From contig NZ_CP011114.1 of the NCBI RefSeq assembly GCF_000993825.1, positions 2,728,001 through 2,792,000 of the forward strand: 64,000 nucleotides of DNA. The letters are read 5' to 3'. Shown here one piece after another: positions 41,348 through 50,557 of the stretch; position 1 is the stretch's first letter; each line of letters begins with the position of its first letter. Source of the stretch: Paenibacillus durus ATCC 35681. GTDB lineage: Bacteria > Bacillota > Bacilli > Paenibacillales > Paenibacillaceae. The notes below the pieces were generated by a model, which did not search any database, had not been told where the DNA came from, and saw only the letters and a list, made by a program, of their open reading frames with translations. Made by a program: the position numbers and the translations under genes.

Positions 41348-42301
41348 CTACAACCGGACCCGCGGATCGGCTACCCGGTAGAGCAGGTCCGAGAGCAACG
41401 TTCCGATCACGGTCAAAATGGCAAGCAGCATAGTAAAGCCCATCAGCAGCGGGTAATCCCGAAGCCCGAAGGACTTCATGTAGAGCTGGCCGACGCCGGG
41501 CCAGTTGAATATTTGCTCGATGATGATCGACCCACCGAACAGGGAAGGCAGCTCAAAGCCGACCAGTGTGATGGCGGGCAGGAGTGCGTTCTTCAAAGCG
41601 TGCTTGAACAGCACCCTCCGCTCATTCAGTCCCTTGGCCCGGGCTGTCCGGATATAATCCTGTCTCAGAACGTCGATCATATTGCTGCGGAAATAACGGG
41701 TTAACGAGCCCAGCCCCAGGAGAGTCATCACGATAACGGGCAGGGTCATATGTCTCAGCACTTCCTTGAAATAGACGATGCCGGTTGCATTGCTGCCGGT
41801 CGTAATCATCCCGCCTGGCGGCAGCCACTTCAAGTCGACGGCCAGAATCTTGATCAGAAACAGGCCGATAAAAAAGGACGGCAGTGACATCGCGGCGAAA
41901 ATGGCGACCATCACCAGCGTATCAAACCAGGAATACTGCCGGTAGGCGGACACCACGCCGATGATCACGGCGATCAGCCAGGTCAGGAAAGTGGAGACGG
42001 CGGCCAGCAAAAAAGAATTCCAGATATAATCGTTAAACAGCTGCAGCACCGGCTTCTGCTGGGCCAGCGAATAGCCCAAATCCCCGTGCAGCGCATTCCC
42101 GAGCCAAATGCCGTAACGTTCGAGCACCGGCTTGTTGAGGCCGTATATCTCGCGCAGCTCCGCCTTGCGCTCCGCCGTCAGCTTGATGTTGCCGGTGATG
42201 AAATCGCCGGGCGTGTTGGCGTAGAGAATGAAGATCAGCAGCGAAGCGGTGAACAGGATAAGGATCATATACAGCAGTCTTTTGGTCAGATACGTACTCA
42301 T
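41348..42301 (-). CDS. Opp/Dpp-type ABC transporter permease (B subunit)
   Basis: A 317-residue membrane protein with the DppB signature near the start (YLTKRLLYMILILFTASLLI), a long extracellular loop after helix 1, and the EAA loop TARAKGLNERRVLFKHALKN. It pairs with the C subunit in the membrane. It lies 69 bases after the stop of the solute-binding lipoprotein gene, in the same operon. Confidence 0.94.
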   Translation of the reverse strand: MSTYLTKRLLYMILILFTASLLIFILYANTPGDFITGNIKLTAERKAELREIYGLNKPVLERYGIWLGNALHGDLGYSLAQQKPVLQLFNDYIWNSFLLAAVSTFLTWLIAVIIGVVSAYRQYSWFDTLVMVAIFAAMSLPSFFIGLFLIKILAVDLKWLPPGGMITTGSNATGIVYFKEVLRHMTLPVIVMTLLGLGSLTRYFRSNMIDVLRQDYIRTARAKGLNERRVLFKHALKNALLPAITLVGFELPSLFGGSIIIEQIFNWPGVGQLYMKSFGLRDYPLLMGFTMLLAILTVIGTLLSDLLYRVADPRVRL

Positions 42302-42370
42302 GATCGGCTCCCTTTATGAATGTCCGTCCCCTGCCCTCCGGCGAACGAAAGACAAGGGACGGATTATGGA

Positions 42371-44137
42371 TTATTTCAGCGTCCATTCGGGCAGACTGCC
42401 CGCAAGCCCTATGAAGGGGCTGACCGAAAGATTCTGGATGCGTCCGTTATAGGCGTATACCGTCTTTTTATAGTTGGTGAAGATGATCGGAAGCTCGTCG
42501 TTAAACAGTTGATACAGTTCCTTGTATACCGCCTTGCGCTGTTCGATATCGGTTGTGGCTAGGGCCTTATTGTACAGCTCCAGGAATTTCGGATTGTCAT
42601 AGCCGGTGATTTCTCCGTCAAAGAACTGCATGAACCCGTCGGCAGGATCGGTCAGCATCGATGTGGAGAAGCTTGCCAGATCATAGTCTCCGCCCTCCAC
42701 TTTCGAAACCAGCGCATTGAAATCGGCGAAAATTTCCGGTTGGAAATCAATGCCTATCGCCACAAAATTCTCTTTGGCCACCGGGATAAAAATGTCTGTG
42801 GTCTTGCTCTTGAAGCCTAGATAATGGATGCTGAGCTTCTTGCCGTCCTTTTCGCGGATTCCGTCCGCGCCAACCGTCCAGCCCGCTTCATCGAGCAGCT
42901 GCTTCGCTTTGTCCGGATCGAATTTATAAGAATTAATGCCTTCCTCCGTATACGCCCAGGAGATAGGCGAAGCCGGAATGTTGGCGACAGAGCCTGCGCC
43001 TTCCGCGGCATCCACATAGATGCTCTGGCGATCCAGCCCGTAGGCAATCGCTTGTCTGACCCGCTTGTCTTGAAGCTGCTCATGCTTCAGGTTCACCTGG
43101 ATATAGCCGTACGTGCTTGGCGTGTAGGGAATAATGTTGACGAAGCCCAGCGCCTTCAGCTTCTCAATGTTCTCGTTTGTTGCGGGGAAGGAAGTATAGT
43201 CTACTTCTCCGGTCTCCAGAAACTGCCACGCGTCGCCTTGGGAGGTTTTGTAAATGAAATGCTCCGTCTTTGGCTTGCCTTTAAAATAGTTCTCGTTCGC
43301 GACGAGTCTTACTTCCTGACCCGGAATGAATTTCTCCAGCTTGTAAGGTCCGTCTCCCAGCGGCTTCTCGTGCAGCTTCTTGATGTATTCGAGATGGCCG
43401 AAGGTGTAGTCCTTGCCATAATAGGCCTTGGACAGCACATTGGAGCCGAGCGTGACCAGCGCCGTCGCATTCGGCTGCTCCAGCGTTACCGAAATGGTCT
43501 GGGGATCGATGACTTTGATGCCTTCGATTGTCTTGGTCTTGCCCTCCTTGTAAGCCTGCCCGCCCTTTACCTTCAGCGAAGGCAGCGGGGAGCCGCCGTC
43601 ATAGCTCTTGTCATACTGGATCGTCCAGGTAAAGGCCACGTCGCCTGCGGTCAGCGGCGAACCGTCGCTGAATTTCAAGTCCTTCCGCAAGTGGAAGGTG
43701 TATGTAAGCTGATCCTGCGATACCTCCCAGCTCTCGGTGAGCTCCGGAACGGGCACCCCTTTGCCGTCTACCGTCACAAGCGACGCATACAGCAAGGAGG
43801 AGACATTGCCGTCATAACCGCTCTCCTGAAAATAAGGCGTAAATGCGCCGCTGGGATCGGTAAGTCCCACAATAATCGTATCGGTGCGGCTTTGAGCGGC
43901 TGCAGGCAGCTTGGACAGATCGGTTGCCGTATACGGCGCACTGAGCGCTCCCGCCAGAACAGGCACCGCCGAAGCGGTCGTTTCCGTGGCGGATGGAGCA
44001 TCTGCGGACGCGGTCGCTGCTGTATTATTGCTGCCGGCGGCCGAATTCGTGCTGCCGTTTCCGCAAGCCGAGAGGAGCAATGAACCGACAATCAGTAATG
44101 AGGATAATAACAGCGTGCTTTTTCTCAAGAATATCAT
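42371..44137 (-). CDS. Solute-binding lipoprotein of the Opp/Dpp transporter (SBP_bac_5)
   Basis: I place the start at ATG 44137 (MIFLRKSTLLLSS) behind GGAG. The product has 588 residues. The signal peptide ends in a lipobox (GSLLLSAC), so the mature protein is lipid-anchored outside the membrane. A low-complexity Ala/Thr/Ser linker follows, then the SBP_bac_5 domain (VPELTESWEVSQDQLTYTFH, FSDGSPLTAGDVAFTW). It captures peptides or another ligand for the permease and leads a five-gene operon. Substrate is unresolved. Confidence 0.93.
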   Translation of the reverse strand: MIFLRKSTLLLSSLLIVGSLLLSACGNGSTNSAAGSNNTAATASADAPSATETTASAVPVLAGALSAPYTATDLSKLPAAAQSRTDTIIVGLTDPSGAFTPYFQESGYDGNVSSLLYASLVTVDGKGVPVPELTESWEVSQDQLTYTFHLRKDLKFSDGSPLTAGDVAFTWTIQYDKSYDGGSPLPSLKVKGGQAYKEGKTKTIEGIKVIDPQTISVTLEQPNATALVTLGSNVLSKAYYGKDYTFGHLEYIKKLHEKPLGDGPYKLEKFIPGQEVRLVANENYFKGKPKTEHFIYKTSQGDAWQFLETGEVDYTSFPATNENIEKLKALGFVNIIPYTPSTYGYIQVNLKHEQLQDKRVRQAIAYGLDRQSIYVDAAEGAGSVANIPASPISWAYTEEGINSYKFDPDKAKQLLDEAGWTVGADGIREKDGKKLSIHYLGFKSKTTDIFIPVAKENFVAIGIDFQPEIFADFNALVSKVEGGDYDLASFSTSMLTDPADGFMQFFDGEITGYDNPKFLELYNKALATTDIEQRKAVYKELYQLFNDELPIIFTNYKKTVYAYNGRIQNLSVSPFIGLAGSLPEWTLK

Positions 44138-44288
44138 CTCTTTTCTCCACAAATTATTTTCTACAATTCCTACCCGCTAAGTATGATTAATAGCCGATAG
44201 TTCACATTATAGAAAGAGTTTTATGTTCTGTAAATAGAGAACACCAAAAAAATTCTCCATCAACGGAAACACAAATGTTTCCAAACAC

Positions 44289-44332
44289 AAATAAAGCCAA
44301 AGCTCACAGAATGAAGTGGCCTTGGCTTTTTC
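44289..44332 (-). terminator. Terminator of the ArsR-like regulator gene
   Basis: AAAGCCAA arms (about 44290-44297 and 44321-44328) are set in A/T-rich flanks. It lies just 3' of the regulator gene, whose stop is at 44348. Confidence 0.55.
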
Positions 44333-44347
44333 CGCAAAATAACGGTT

Positions 44348-45250
44348 TCAACTTAAAAATTGCAGCAATTGCGTATTCATTTGACGAACGCCTTCCAGTC
44401 TCAGGCTGTATGAAGTGACATTCTCCCCTTCGATATAGGCGTGCAGCAGGCCGGCGCAGCGGAGGCTAAAAATATGGTCATGGACAATGCCTTTGGATAT
44501 TCCCGCACTTCTGGCAATTTCCGAGAACGTTTTGCGCTCCGGTCCCAGCGACTTCAGTATTTTCAGCCGGCTTTTTTCGCTGAGACTTCGAAGTGCCTTG
44601 TACATGGATGGCGAGATGTCTTCGTCGTCAACCGCGATTCTTGCCGCATAGTGGCAAAGGGTCAGCGGACCGAAATTATAAATAATATTGACCGGCTGAA
44701 AATGAAACTGCGGAATCAGCACCAGCTTGCGCAGACTCTCACCCGGCATAAACACAAATCCGTTCGTTGTCTCATCCACAAAGTCCTTAATATCGGCTCC
44801 CGGGAGCTTCCGAATCCGTTCAGCTGCATGCTCCTTAAGCCTGGGGAGGATTAGCGGATTGCTGGTACTGAAATACTGCCGGTTCCATTCCGTGAGCACA
44901 AACAGCATCCTGCCGCGGAAAGTCTCCATCTGCGCTGGAAATACGCTGACATAACCGGAAAGGGTCTCGTACATTTCGCCGACCGATAAGCCTTCGAGCC
45001 ATTCCAGTATGCCTTCGACGGTTGCTTTGTCCGGACAAAGATAGAGGAGCAGGTTCAACAGCTTCCAGTCATTGTCCAGCTCCACTTGTTCAAGAGCGGA
45101 CAGCAGCTGAGGATTTAATCCGGCGGTGACTTCCGCGGTCCAGACGCTGCCCAGATCGATTTTCTTATTGGATTTCCTGCAAATAAACGTATGTATGCTG
45201 GCAATTAATTCATAGATCGGCTGAAACTCAACCCCAACTTCATAATCCAC
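44348..45250 (-). CDS. ArsR-like winged-helix regulator
   Basis: A 300-residue protein whose last 80 residues form an ArsR-type winged helix (LSEKSRLKILKSLGPERKTF, then IARSAGISKGIVHDHIFSLR). The first 200 residues resemble the DUF5937-like domain that precedes such HTHs in Firmicutes. The gene lies just upstream of the Opp/Dpp operon in the same direction but is separated by a terminator, so it may regulate that operon. The effector is unknown. Confidence 0.8.
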   Translation of the reverse strand: MDYEVGVEFQPIYELIASIHTFICRKSNKKIDLGSVWTAEVTAGLNPQLLSALEQVELDNDWKLLNLLLYLCPDKATVEGILEWLEGLSVGEMYETLSGYVSVFPAQMETFRGRMLFVLTEWNRQYFSTSNPLILPRLKEHAAERIRKLPGADIKDFVDETTNGFVFMPGESLRKLVLIPQFHFQPVNIIYNFGPLTLCHYAARIAVDDEDISPSMYKALRSLSEKSRLKILKSLGPERKTFSEIARSAGISKGIVHDHIFSLRCAGLLHAYIEGENVTSYSLRLEGVRQMNTQLLQFLS

Positions 45251-45600
45251 GGATATTCCTCCTGATGCGGCTTCTATTCATTGCAGCGTTAGTGTCTTAA
45301 TCTTAGGGCATTTGTCGCATCCTGCGCAAGTTATTCGATATTCCCTCACTTTAAATGTCATTTGAATGTCAGGTGTTTGCAGTTAATCCGTCGCCCTCGC
45401 TTATAAAGCCTTATATTTGAACAAACGCCTCCATTCCATTCGCGATCAGCGATGGAACGGAGGCGTTCTTTTTTCCTAAACATACTGTATCTGTGCTCTG
45501 TGGATGCCTATTACCTGGGCTCCGTGCTTGACAGCATTAAGCCCATGACCGGATTCCCTCACCTTGGGCCCTTTAGGGTCATCCTCTGCCCTCTCCCGGT
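45251..45600. other. Intergenic region without a gene, with one terminator
   Basis: It holds a strong hairpin, AACGCCTCC (45424-45432) with GGAGGCGTT (45459-45467), plus an inner TTCCAT/ATGGAA stem and a T run on the plus strand. It probably ends the minus-strand MFS gene. No coding frame was supported. Confidence 0.6.
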
Positions 45601-47064
45601 CTATGCCGCCTTACCTCTACACGAACCCGCCCTGGTGTGGACGAACCGCCAGCCCGTCAGCAGAGCCGCCGCCAGACTGATTGCCGCCGAAGTGGTAAAC
45701 ACGACATGCATTCCCGCCAGAAAAATATCCGGCCGGTCCGGGATCAAACCGGTGACCCGATAACCGGCTTTGCCGCTCATTACATTGAACAAGGTCGTGG
45801 TGGCGATGGTAATGCCGACAACCATACCGATATTGCGCACCAGCGAATTCACGCTGCCGGCCGAACCGAGCTGGGTGCGGGGCACCGTTGACATGACCAG
45901 GGAGTTATTCGGGGACTGAAACAGTCCGCTGCCGACCCCGAGCATCGCGATCCATACACCAACGAGCCAGACCGGACTCCCGTCATGAAGCTGAGCCAGT
46001 CCGAATTGGGCGATAACCATGACGACCAGTCCGGCAAACGTAAGAAATTCCGAGCCAATCTTGTCCGACAAAGCACCGCTGAGCGGAGCGATGACAACCA
46101 TGCTTATCGGAAACAGCATCAGCAGAAAGCCCGCCGAAGACGGAGACAGGCCAAGCATGTTCTGCGTGTAGAACGGCGAAATAATGTTAAAGCAGAAGTT
46201 CGCGGCGAATACGAGAAACCCGCAAAGAATGCTGAGCGAGAACAGCGGATTCTTGAAAAGATTAAGCTGCAGCAGCGGCTCGGGCCTCCGCAGCTCCACT
46301 CGGAGAAAAGCGATAAAGGCAAGCGCTGCGGCAATTAACGTAAATATTATGCCGATACTCCCGTATCCATGCTGCTGTCCGAGCAGAAGGCCCGCAAACA
46401 GAGCAATAATGAAGCAGGCGAATAGCAGGCTTCCGGGAATGTCGACTCTGGCCTTTACCCGGATCAGATCTTTCGGGAGCACCTTCCAGCCAAGACCGAT
46501 TGCAATCAAGCCGATCGGAACATTCACCCAGAAGATATACTCCCAGCCGAGATTGGCAACAATCATGCCGCCAAGGCTCGGACCGGCGATACTTCCGAGA
46601 GAAACAAAGGTGCCGATGAGCCCAAGCGCCTTCCCCCGCTCCGTTGCCGGAAAAATATCCGTCACAATGCCCTGGCTATTCGCCATGGTCATTGATGCGC
46701 CCATCGCCTGAATAACCCTTGCCGCCACCAGCACCGGCAGCGAGCCGCTCAGCCCGCACAGTAGGGAACCCAGGATGAAGACGACCGTGCCGATCTTGAA
46801 TAATCTAATCTTGCCGGCGATATCTCCAAGTCTTCCAAAGAACAGAATCGCTGCGCAAATCGCCATCAGATAACCGGTGGTCACCCATTCGATCTGTGCG
46901 ATCGGCAGATTCAGCTTCTCCGATAACACCGGCAGAGCGATATTCACAATGCTCCCGTCCAGGGTGGACATGAAAACAAACAGATTTAATACAATTAAAA
47001 TCAGCCAGCGGCGGCCCTGTACGCCGGCATCCTCTTGATAAGTTCCCCGATTCATTGTGCTCAT
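45601..47064 (-). CDS. DHA2-family (EmrB/QacA type) MFS exporter
   Basis: A 487-residue, 14-helix exporter. Motifs are LDGSIVNIALPVL in helix 1, GRLGDIAGKIRLF (motif A variant) in the first loop and GTFVSLGSIAGPSLGGMI (antiporter motif C). It is divergent from a MarR gene, and the 160-base gap between them carries two clear palindromes, so the MarR protein most likely represses this pump. Its substrate is unknown. Confidence 0.92.
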   Translation of the reverse strand: MSTMNRGTYQEDAGVQGRRWLILIVLNLFVFMSTLDGSIVNIALPVLSEKLNLPIAQIEWVTTGYLMAICAAILFFGRLGDIAGKIRLFKIGTVVFILGSLLCGLSGSLPVLVAARVIQAMGASMTMANSQGIVTDIFPATERGKALGLIGTFVSLGSIAGPSLGGMIVANLGWEYIFWVNVPIGLIAIGLGWKVLPKDLIRVKARVDIPGSLLFACFIIALFAGLLLGQQHGYGSIGIIFTLIAAALAFIAFLRVELRRPEPLLQLNLFKNPLFSLSILCGFLVFAANFCFNIISPFYTQNMLGLSPSSAGFLLMLFPISMVVIAPLSGALSDKIGSEFLTFAGLVVMVIAQFGLAQLHDGSPVWLVGVWIAMLGVGSGLFQSPNNSLVMSTVPRTQLGSAGSVNSLVRNIGMVVGITIATTTLFNVMSGKAGYRVTGLIPDRPDIFLAGMHVVFTTSAAISLAAALLTGWRFVHTRAGSCRGKAA

Positions 47065-47093
47065 AAGCCACCTCTTTTTCGCATGCGCCGATT

Positions 47094-47111
47094 TAGTTGC
47101 GTACGCAACTA
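47094..47111. promoter_or_regulatory. MarR operator, site 1
   Basis: TAGTTGCGTACGCAACTA is a perfect 18-bp palindrome in the gap between the MFS and MarR genes, close to the MFS start. Confidence 0.8.
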
Positions 47112-47139
47112 TTCACAATTCAAAGTGTACTGCAACTTT

Positions 47140-47153
47140 GTTGCGCATGCAAC
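47140..47153. promoter_or_regulatory. MarR operator, site 2
   Basis: GTTGCGCATGCAAC shares the GTTGC/GCAAC arms with site 1. An extra GCAAC-TTT-GTTGC repeat overlaps it at 47132-47144. Confidence 0.75.
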
Positions 47154-47226
47154 TATTTTACGGTAAACTTTTTTATCATGATGAAAGCATACGAATATGA
47201 GCCCGCCAGTCCCGAAAGGAGTCCTT

Positions 47227-47661
47227 ATGAAAGAACCCGCCCCCATAAAAAAAGAGCCGATCGGAAAGCTGATCTCCTATATTTACCGAACCCAACTGAA
47301 ACGCATGTCCCGCTCGCTCGGTGAGTACGGAATCGGCGGCGGCGGGCAGTACAGCTTCCTTAAAGCGATTCTCATGTCTCCGGGAACAACGCAGGATCAG
47401 CTGACCGTAGACCTCAAATTCGACAAAGCGACCACCGCCCGCTCGGTCAAACAATTGGAAGCCGCTGGCTATATCGAACGCAAGGCAGACCCGGAGGACC
47501 GCCGGTCGCACCGGCTCTACCCTACTCAAAAAGCAGTGGAATTCCTGCCAGTGCTTCAGAGCCTTTTGGATGAATCCAACGCCAAGCTGACGCGCGATTT
47601 GACGAATGAAGAAGAGGATCAGCTGATCGCCCTGCTGCAAAAGCTAAATCTGGAAGAATAA
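47227..47661 (+). CDS. MarR-family transcriptional regulator
   Basis: I place the start at ATG 47227 behind AAAGGAG. An ATG ten codons upstream has no ribosome site. The 144-residue protein has the MarR winged helix (TTQDQLTVDLKFDKATTARS, then the wing KADPEDRRSHRLYPT). MarR dimers bind short palindromes and release on binding phenolic or drug-like ligands. Two matching palindromes lie in the gap to the divergent MFS exporter. An imperfect hairpin at 47662-47698 ends the gene. Confidence 0.9.
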   Translation: MKEPAPIKKEPIGKLISYIYRTQLKRMSRSLGEYGIGGGGQYSFLKAILMSPGTTQDQLTVDLKFDKATTARSVKQLEAAGYIERKADPEDRRSHRLYPTQKAVEFLPVLQSLLDESNAKLTRDLTNEEEDQLIALLQKLNLEE

Positions 47662-47800
47662 CAAAACGACGCTTCTTCGCATGAAGAGCGCCGTTTTGCC
47701 GATATGTGAAGCAAAAGTCCTTTGTCACCAGCCGAATTAACCGCTAAAATGAGTAAATATCGCAAAATCTTTATTTTTATGAGGAAAGGAACCCTTTATC

Positions 47801-48274
47801 ATGTCTATCGAAAGTGTAAAAGCGCATTTCCGCGCCGTCGGAAGAGAGCAGCATATCATGGAATTTGAATCCTCCAGCGCTACTGTAGAGACAGCCGCAG
47901 AGACGATCGGCGTCATCCCCGCCCGTATAGCCAAAACGCTGTCCTTTTACAGCGAAAGCGAAGCCGCAATCCTGGTCGTGGCCGCCGGCGATACTAAGGT
48001 CGACAACAAAAAATTCCGGAGCCAGTTCGGATTCAAGCCGAAAATGCTGTCTCCGGAGGAAGTGCTGGAGCAGACCGGACATGCCGTCGGCGGCGTGTGC
48101 CCATTCGGACTGGCCAATGACCTCGAGGTCTATCTCGATATCTCCATGAAGCGCTTTGATACCCTCTTCCCCGCCTGCGGCAGCTCAAACTCCGCAATTG
48201 AATTAAACTGTACCGAGCTTGAGCAATACTCGGGCGGCAAGGCATGGGTCGATGTCTGCAAGAACTGGGAATAA
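47801..48274 (+). CDS. YbaK/EbsC-type aminoacyl-tRNA deacylase
   Basis: A 157-residue single-domain YbaK protein (AAETIGVIPARIAKTLSFYS, ILVVAAGDTKVDNKKFRSQF, HAVGGVCPFGLANDLEVYLD). The conserved lysine in GDTKVDN and the GGVCPFG loop are the family hallmarks. Such proteins hydrolyse mischarged Cys-tRNA(Pro) or related tRNAs as trans-editing factors. It starts at an ATG behind AAAGGA and is convergent with an MFS gene 12 bases away. Confidence 0.92.
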   Translation: MSIESVKAHFRAVGREQHIMEFESSSATVETAAETIGVIPARIAKTLSFYSESEAAILVVAAGDTKVDNKKFRSQFGFKPKMLSPEEVLEQTGHAVGGVCPFGLANDLEVYLDISMKRFDTLFPACGSSNSAIELNCTELEQYSGGKAWVDVCKNWE

Positions 48275-48286
48275 GGGCTTGCCGGG

Positions 48287-49822
48287 TTAATGCCCGGCGG
48301 CCTTTTGTTCTTCTGCCGTGCCGACCATTTTGCTGCTCCCCATGAACAGCGAGGAGAGCAGAGCCAGCACCGCCGGGATAATAGCCCAGGCAAAGGTATC
48401 CGTGATGGAGGACGACAGCCCCGCCGTGATCTTATCCAAAATTTCCGGCGGAATCTTCGCTCGCGTATCCGGGGATAACAGCGTATGGGGGTCCGACATA
48501 TTAAACGCCCCGCCCCCGCCCTGGGCGGCTCCCGAAGCGCCAAACAAATAGCTAAGCCGGTTCGCCAAATAATGGCTCTGGATGATGCCGAAGGTGGTAA
48601 TGCCCACCGTCATGCCCAATGACCGGAGGAAATTAAGGGTTGCGCTTGCCGATCCGCGCTGCCGGGCGGACAGGCCGTCTATAGCTGCGTTGCTCAGAAC
48701 CGAGAAAGACGCGCCGACCCCAAGGCCGATAAGGATCATATACAAAGTGACGATCAGCCGCGTCGAGTCCGGCGAGAGTGTGGAAGCAAGCCAGGTTCCG
48801 AGAGCCAGCAGCAGCAGGGTTGGAATCATGAGGCTGCGGTAGCTGAATTTAGTCATCAGGAAGCCTCCTGAGGTCGCCGTGATTACCGAACCCACCATCA
48901 TCGGCAGAAGCACCAGGCCGGAATTGGTGGCCGAGCCTCCGAGCACGCCTTGGATAAAGATCGGGATATAGACCGACGCGACGATAAACGCCGCTCCGCT
49001 GAACAGGGCGGTCAGAATACTGAAGGCATACAACTGCCGGCGGAACAGCTTGAAAGAGATAATCGGCTCCTCCGCCTTCGTCTCCGCATAGAGAAATACT
49101 ACCGCGAGCACCGCCGCCGCGCCGAACAAGCCGAGAATCAACGTAGAATTCCAGGCATATTCTTTACCGCCAAGCTCCAGCGCGAACATCAGGCAGATTA
49201 CCGCGCCAAGCAGCGTACCCGCGCCAAGCCAGTCAATCGGCTGCTTGGAGTGCTCATGCGATTCCTTGTAAAAGAACGCAACCAGCACAAAAGCAACGAC
49301 TCCGAGCGGCAGGTTGATGTAAAATATCCACTGCCAGGCGATATGGTCCGTGATGTATGCGCCGAGCAGCGGACCGAATATGCTGGACAGTCCGAATACA
49401 GCGCCAAATGCGCCGCCTAGCTTGCCCCGGGTTTCCAGCGGCACTGCGTCGAACATAATCGTGAAGGCAATCGGCACCAGCGCTCCGCCGCCAATCCCTT
49501 GCACTGCCCGGTAAATGGCCAGCTGCGTAATGCTGTCCGCCGTTCCGCACAGCGCGGACCCAGCCATAAACACCAAAAGGCCGAACACGAAAAATTTCTT
49601 GCGGCCGTACATATCCGACAATTTGCCGAAGATCGGCATGCCCGCCATCTCGGCGACGAGATAGGCTGAGGTGACCCAGACAAATTTGTCCATCCCGCCC
49701 AATTCCCCAACGATGTTCCCCATGGCCGTCGCCACAATCGTACTGTCCATGGATGCCATCAGAATGCCCAGTAAAAGCCCGGCAATGACCAGGCCCAGAC
49801 GGTTATTTTTATGATCGCTCAT
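48287..49822 (-). CDS. DHA2-family (EmrB/QacA type) MFS exporter
   Basis: A 511-residue, 14-helix exporter with MDSTIVATAMGNI in helix 1, GKLSDMYGRKKFF (motif A) and GAVFGLSSIFGPLLGAYI (motif C). It is the third such pump in this window. It lies 63 bases after the bactofilin pair in the same direction, and no dedicated regulator is adjacent. Substrate unknown. Confidence 0.92.
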   Translation of the reverse strand: MSDHKNNRLGLVIAGLLLGILMASMDSTIVATAMGNIVGELGGMDKFVWVTSAYLVAEMAGMPIFGKLSDMYGRKKFFVFGLLVFMAGSALCGTADSITQLAIYRAVQGIGGGALVPIAFTIMFDAVPLETRGKLGGAFGAVFGLSSIFGPLLGAYITDHIAWQWIFYINLPLGVVAFVLVAFFYKESHEHSKQPIDWLGAGTLLGAVICLMFALELGGKEYAWNSTLILGLFGAAAVLAVVFLYAETKAEEPIISFKLFRRQLYAFSILTALFSGAAFIVASVYIPIFIQGVLGGSATNSGLVLLPMMVGSVITATSGGFLMTKFSYRSLMIPTLLLLALGTWLASTLSPDSTRLIVTLYMILIGLGVGASFSVLSNAAIDGLSARQRGSASATLNFLRSLGMTVGITTFGIIQSHYLANRLSYLFGASGAAQGGGGAFNMSDPHTLLSPDTRAKIPPEILDKITAGLSSSITDTFAWAIIPAVLALLSSLFMGSSKMVGTAEEQKAAGH

Positions 49823-49885
49823 TTAAGTCTCCACTTCCGTTTCTCTACTTGGTTATCCAGCTTACAATTTTACAATTTAACAATA

Positions 49886-50557
49886 TTACAATTTAACCTG
49901 GCGCTGCACTTTCGCGTTAGGGTGTATCTCCAGAGATTCCCTGTACTCTACCGTTTTAATCTCGCAGCCAGGTCCGATAATGACGCTTCCGCCTCTTACG
50001 GTTTCGGCCGCCACATACTCAAGCTCCACGAAGTCCCCTTCAATCGTTCTCCCCTCGAAGCAGGCTTCCTGGTTCGGCTTGACCATCTTCATCAACAAAA
50101 AACCCTTGCTGCGCTTGATTCTGATCTTGCCTCCTCCGACATCTCCCGCCCGGCTCTTCCCGATCAGGCCGATATCCAACTGGTCCCCGCTCAGCAATCC
50201 GCCGATCTCCACCACGCCGGTAAGCCGGAATTCTCCCGCCTCGCAATCGTCCCTCACGCTGACGTGCCCTTCAAACGCAAACCGCTCCGCTCTGATTCCG
50301 GAATCCGCCGTCAGTTCTCCGCGCCCTTTTACGGACATGGCATCGATACGCCCCCGCACACCGCATTCGCCGGTCAGCTTGATTTCTTCCGCCTTCAGGC
50401 TGCCGTCAATTTCCGAATTCCCGGTCAAGCCGAACTTAACACAATCGACATCTCCCGAAAACCTGCACTCACCCGTAATACCCACATTTTGGAACGAACC
50501 TCCTGCGGATGACGTTGTGCCCATGATTTTGAGATTGCCGCGAGCCGTATCAGTCAC
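49886..50557 (-). CDS. Bactofilin-like polymer-forming protein (YhbF/YhbE type)
   Basis: A 223-residue protein made of short glycine-spaced beta-repeats (GITGECRFSGDVDCVKFGLT, IDGSLKAEEIKLTGECGVRG), as in bactofilins (DUF583), which self-assemble into filaments beneath the membrane. The start is at 50557 and overlaps the preceding bactofilin gene by eight bases. The order yhbD-like, bactofilin, bactofilin matches the Bacillus subtilis yhbD-yhbE-yhbF cluster. The genes may form a membrane-associated scaffold; the exact role is unknown. Confidence 0.8.
   Translation of the reverse strand: MTDTARGNLKIMGTTSSAGGSFQNVGITGECRFSGDVDCVKFGLTGNSEIDGSLKAEEIKLTGECGVRGRIDAMSVKGRGELTADSGIRAERFAFEGHVSVRDDCEAGEFRLTGVVEIGGLLSGDQLDIGLIGKSRAGDVGGGKIRIKRSKGFLLMKMVKPNQEACFEGRTIEGDFVELEYVAAETVRGGSVIIGPGCEIKTVEYRESLEIHPNAKVQRQVKL

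Noticed and set aside
40520..41704. 394-codon plus-strand frame opposite the DppC/DppB genes
   Set aside because: Antisense to two certain permease genes. The product is hydrophilic, rich in His, Gln and Arg, and has no domain.
42824..44083. 419-codon plus-strand frame opposite the solute-binding protein
   Set aside because: It is antisense to a gene with a clear lipobox and SBP_bac_5 domain. The product is arginine-rich with no recognisable domains, and there is no ribosome site; typical shadow frame.
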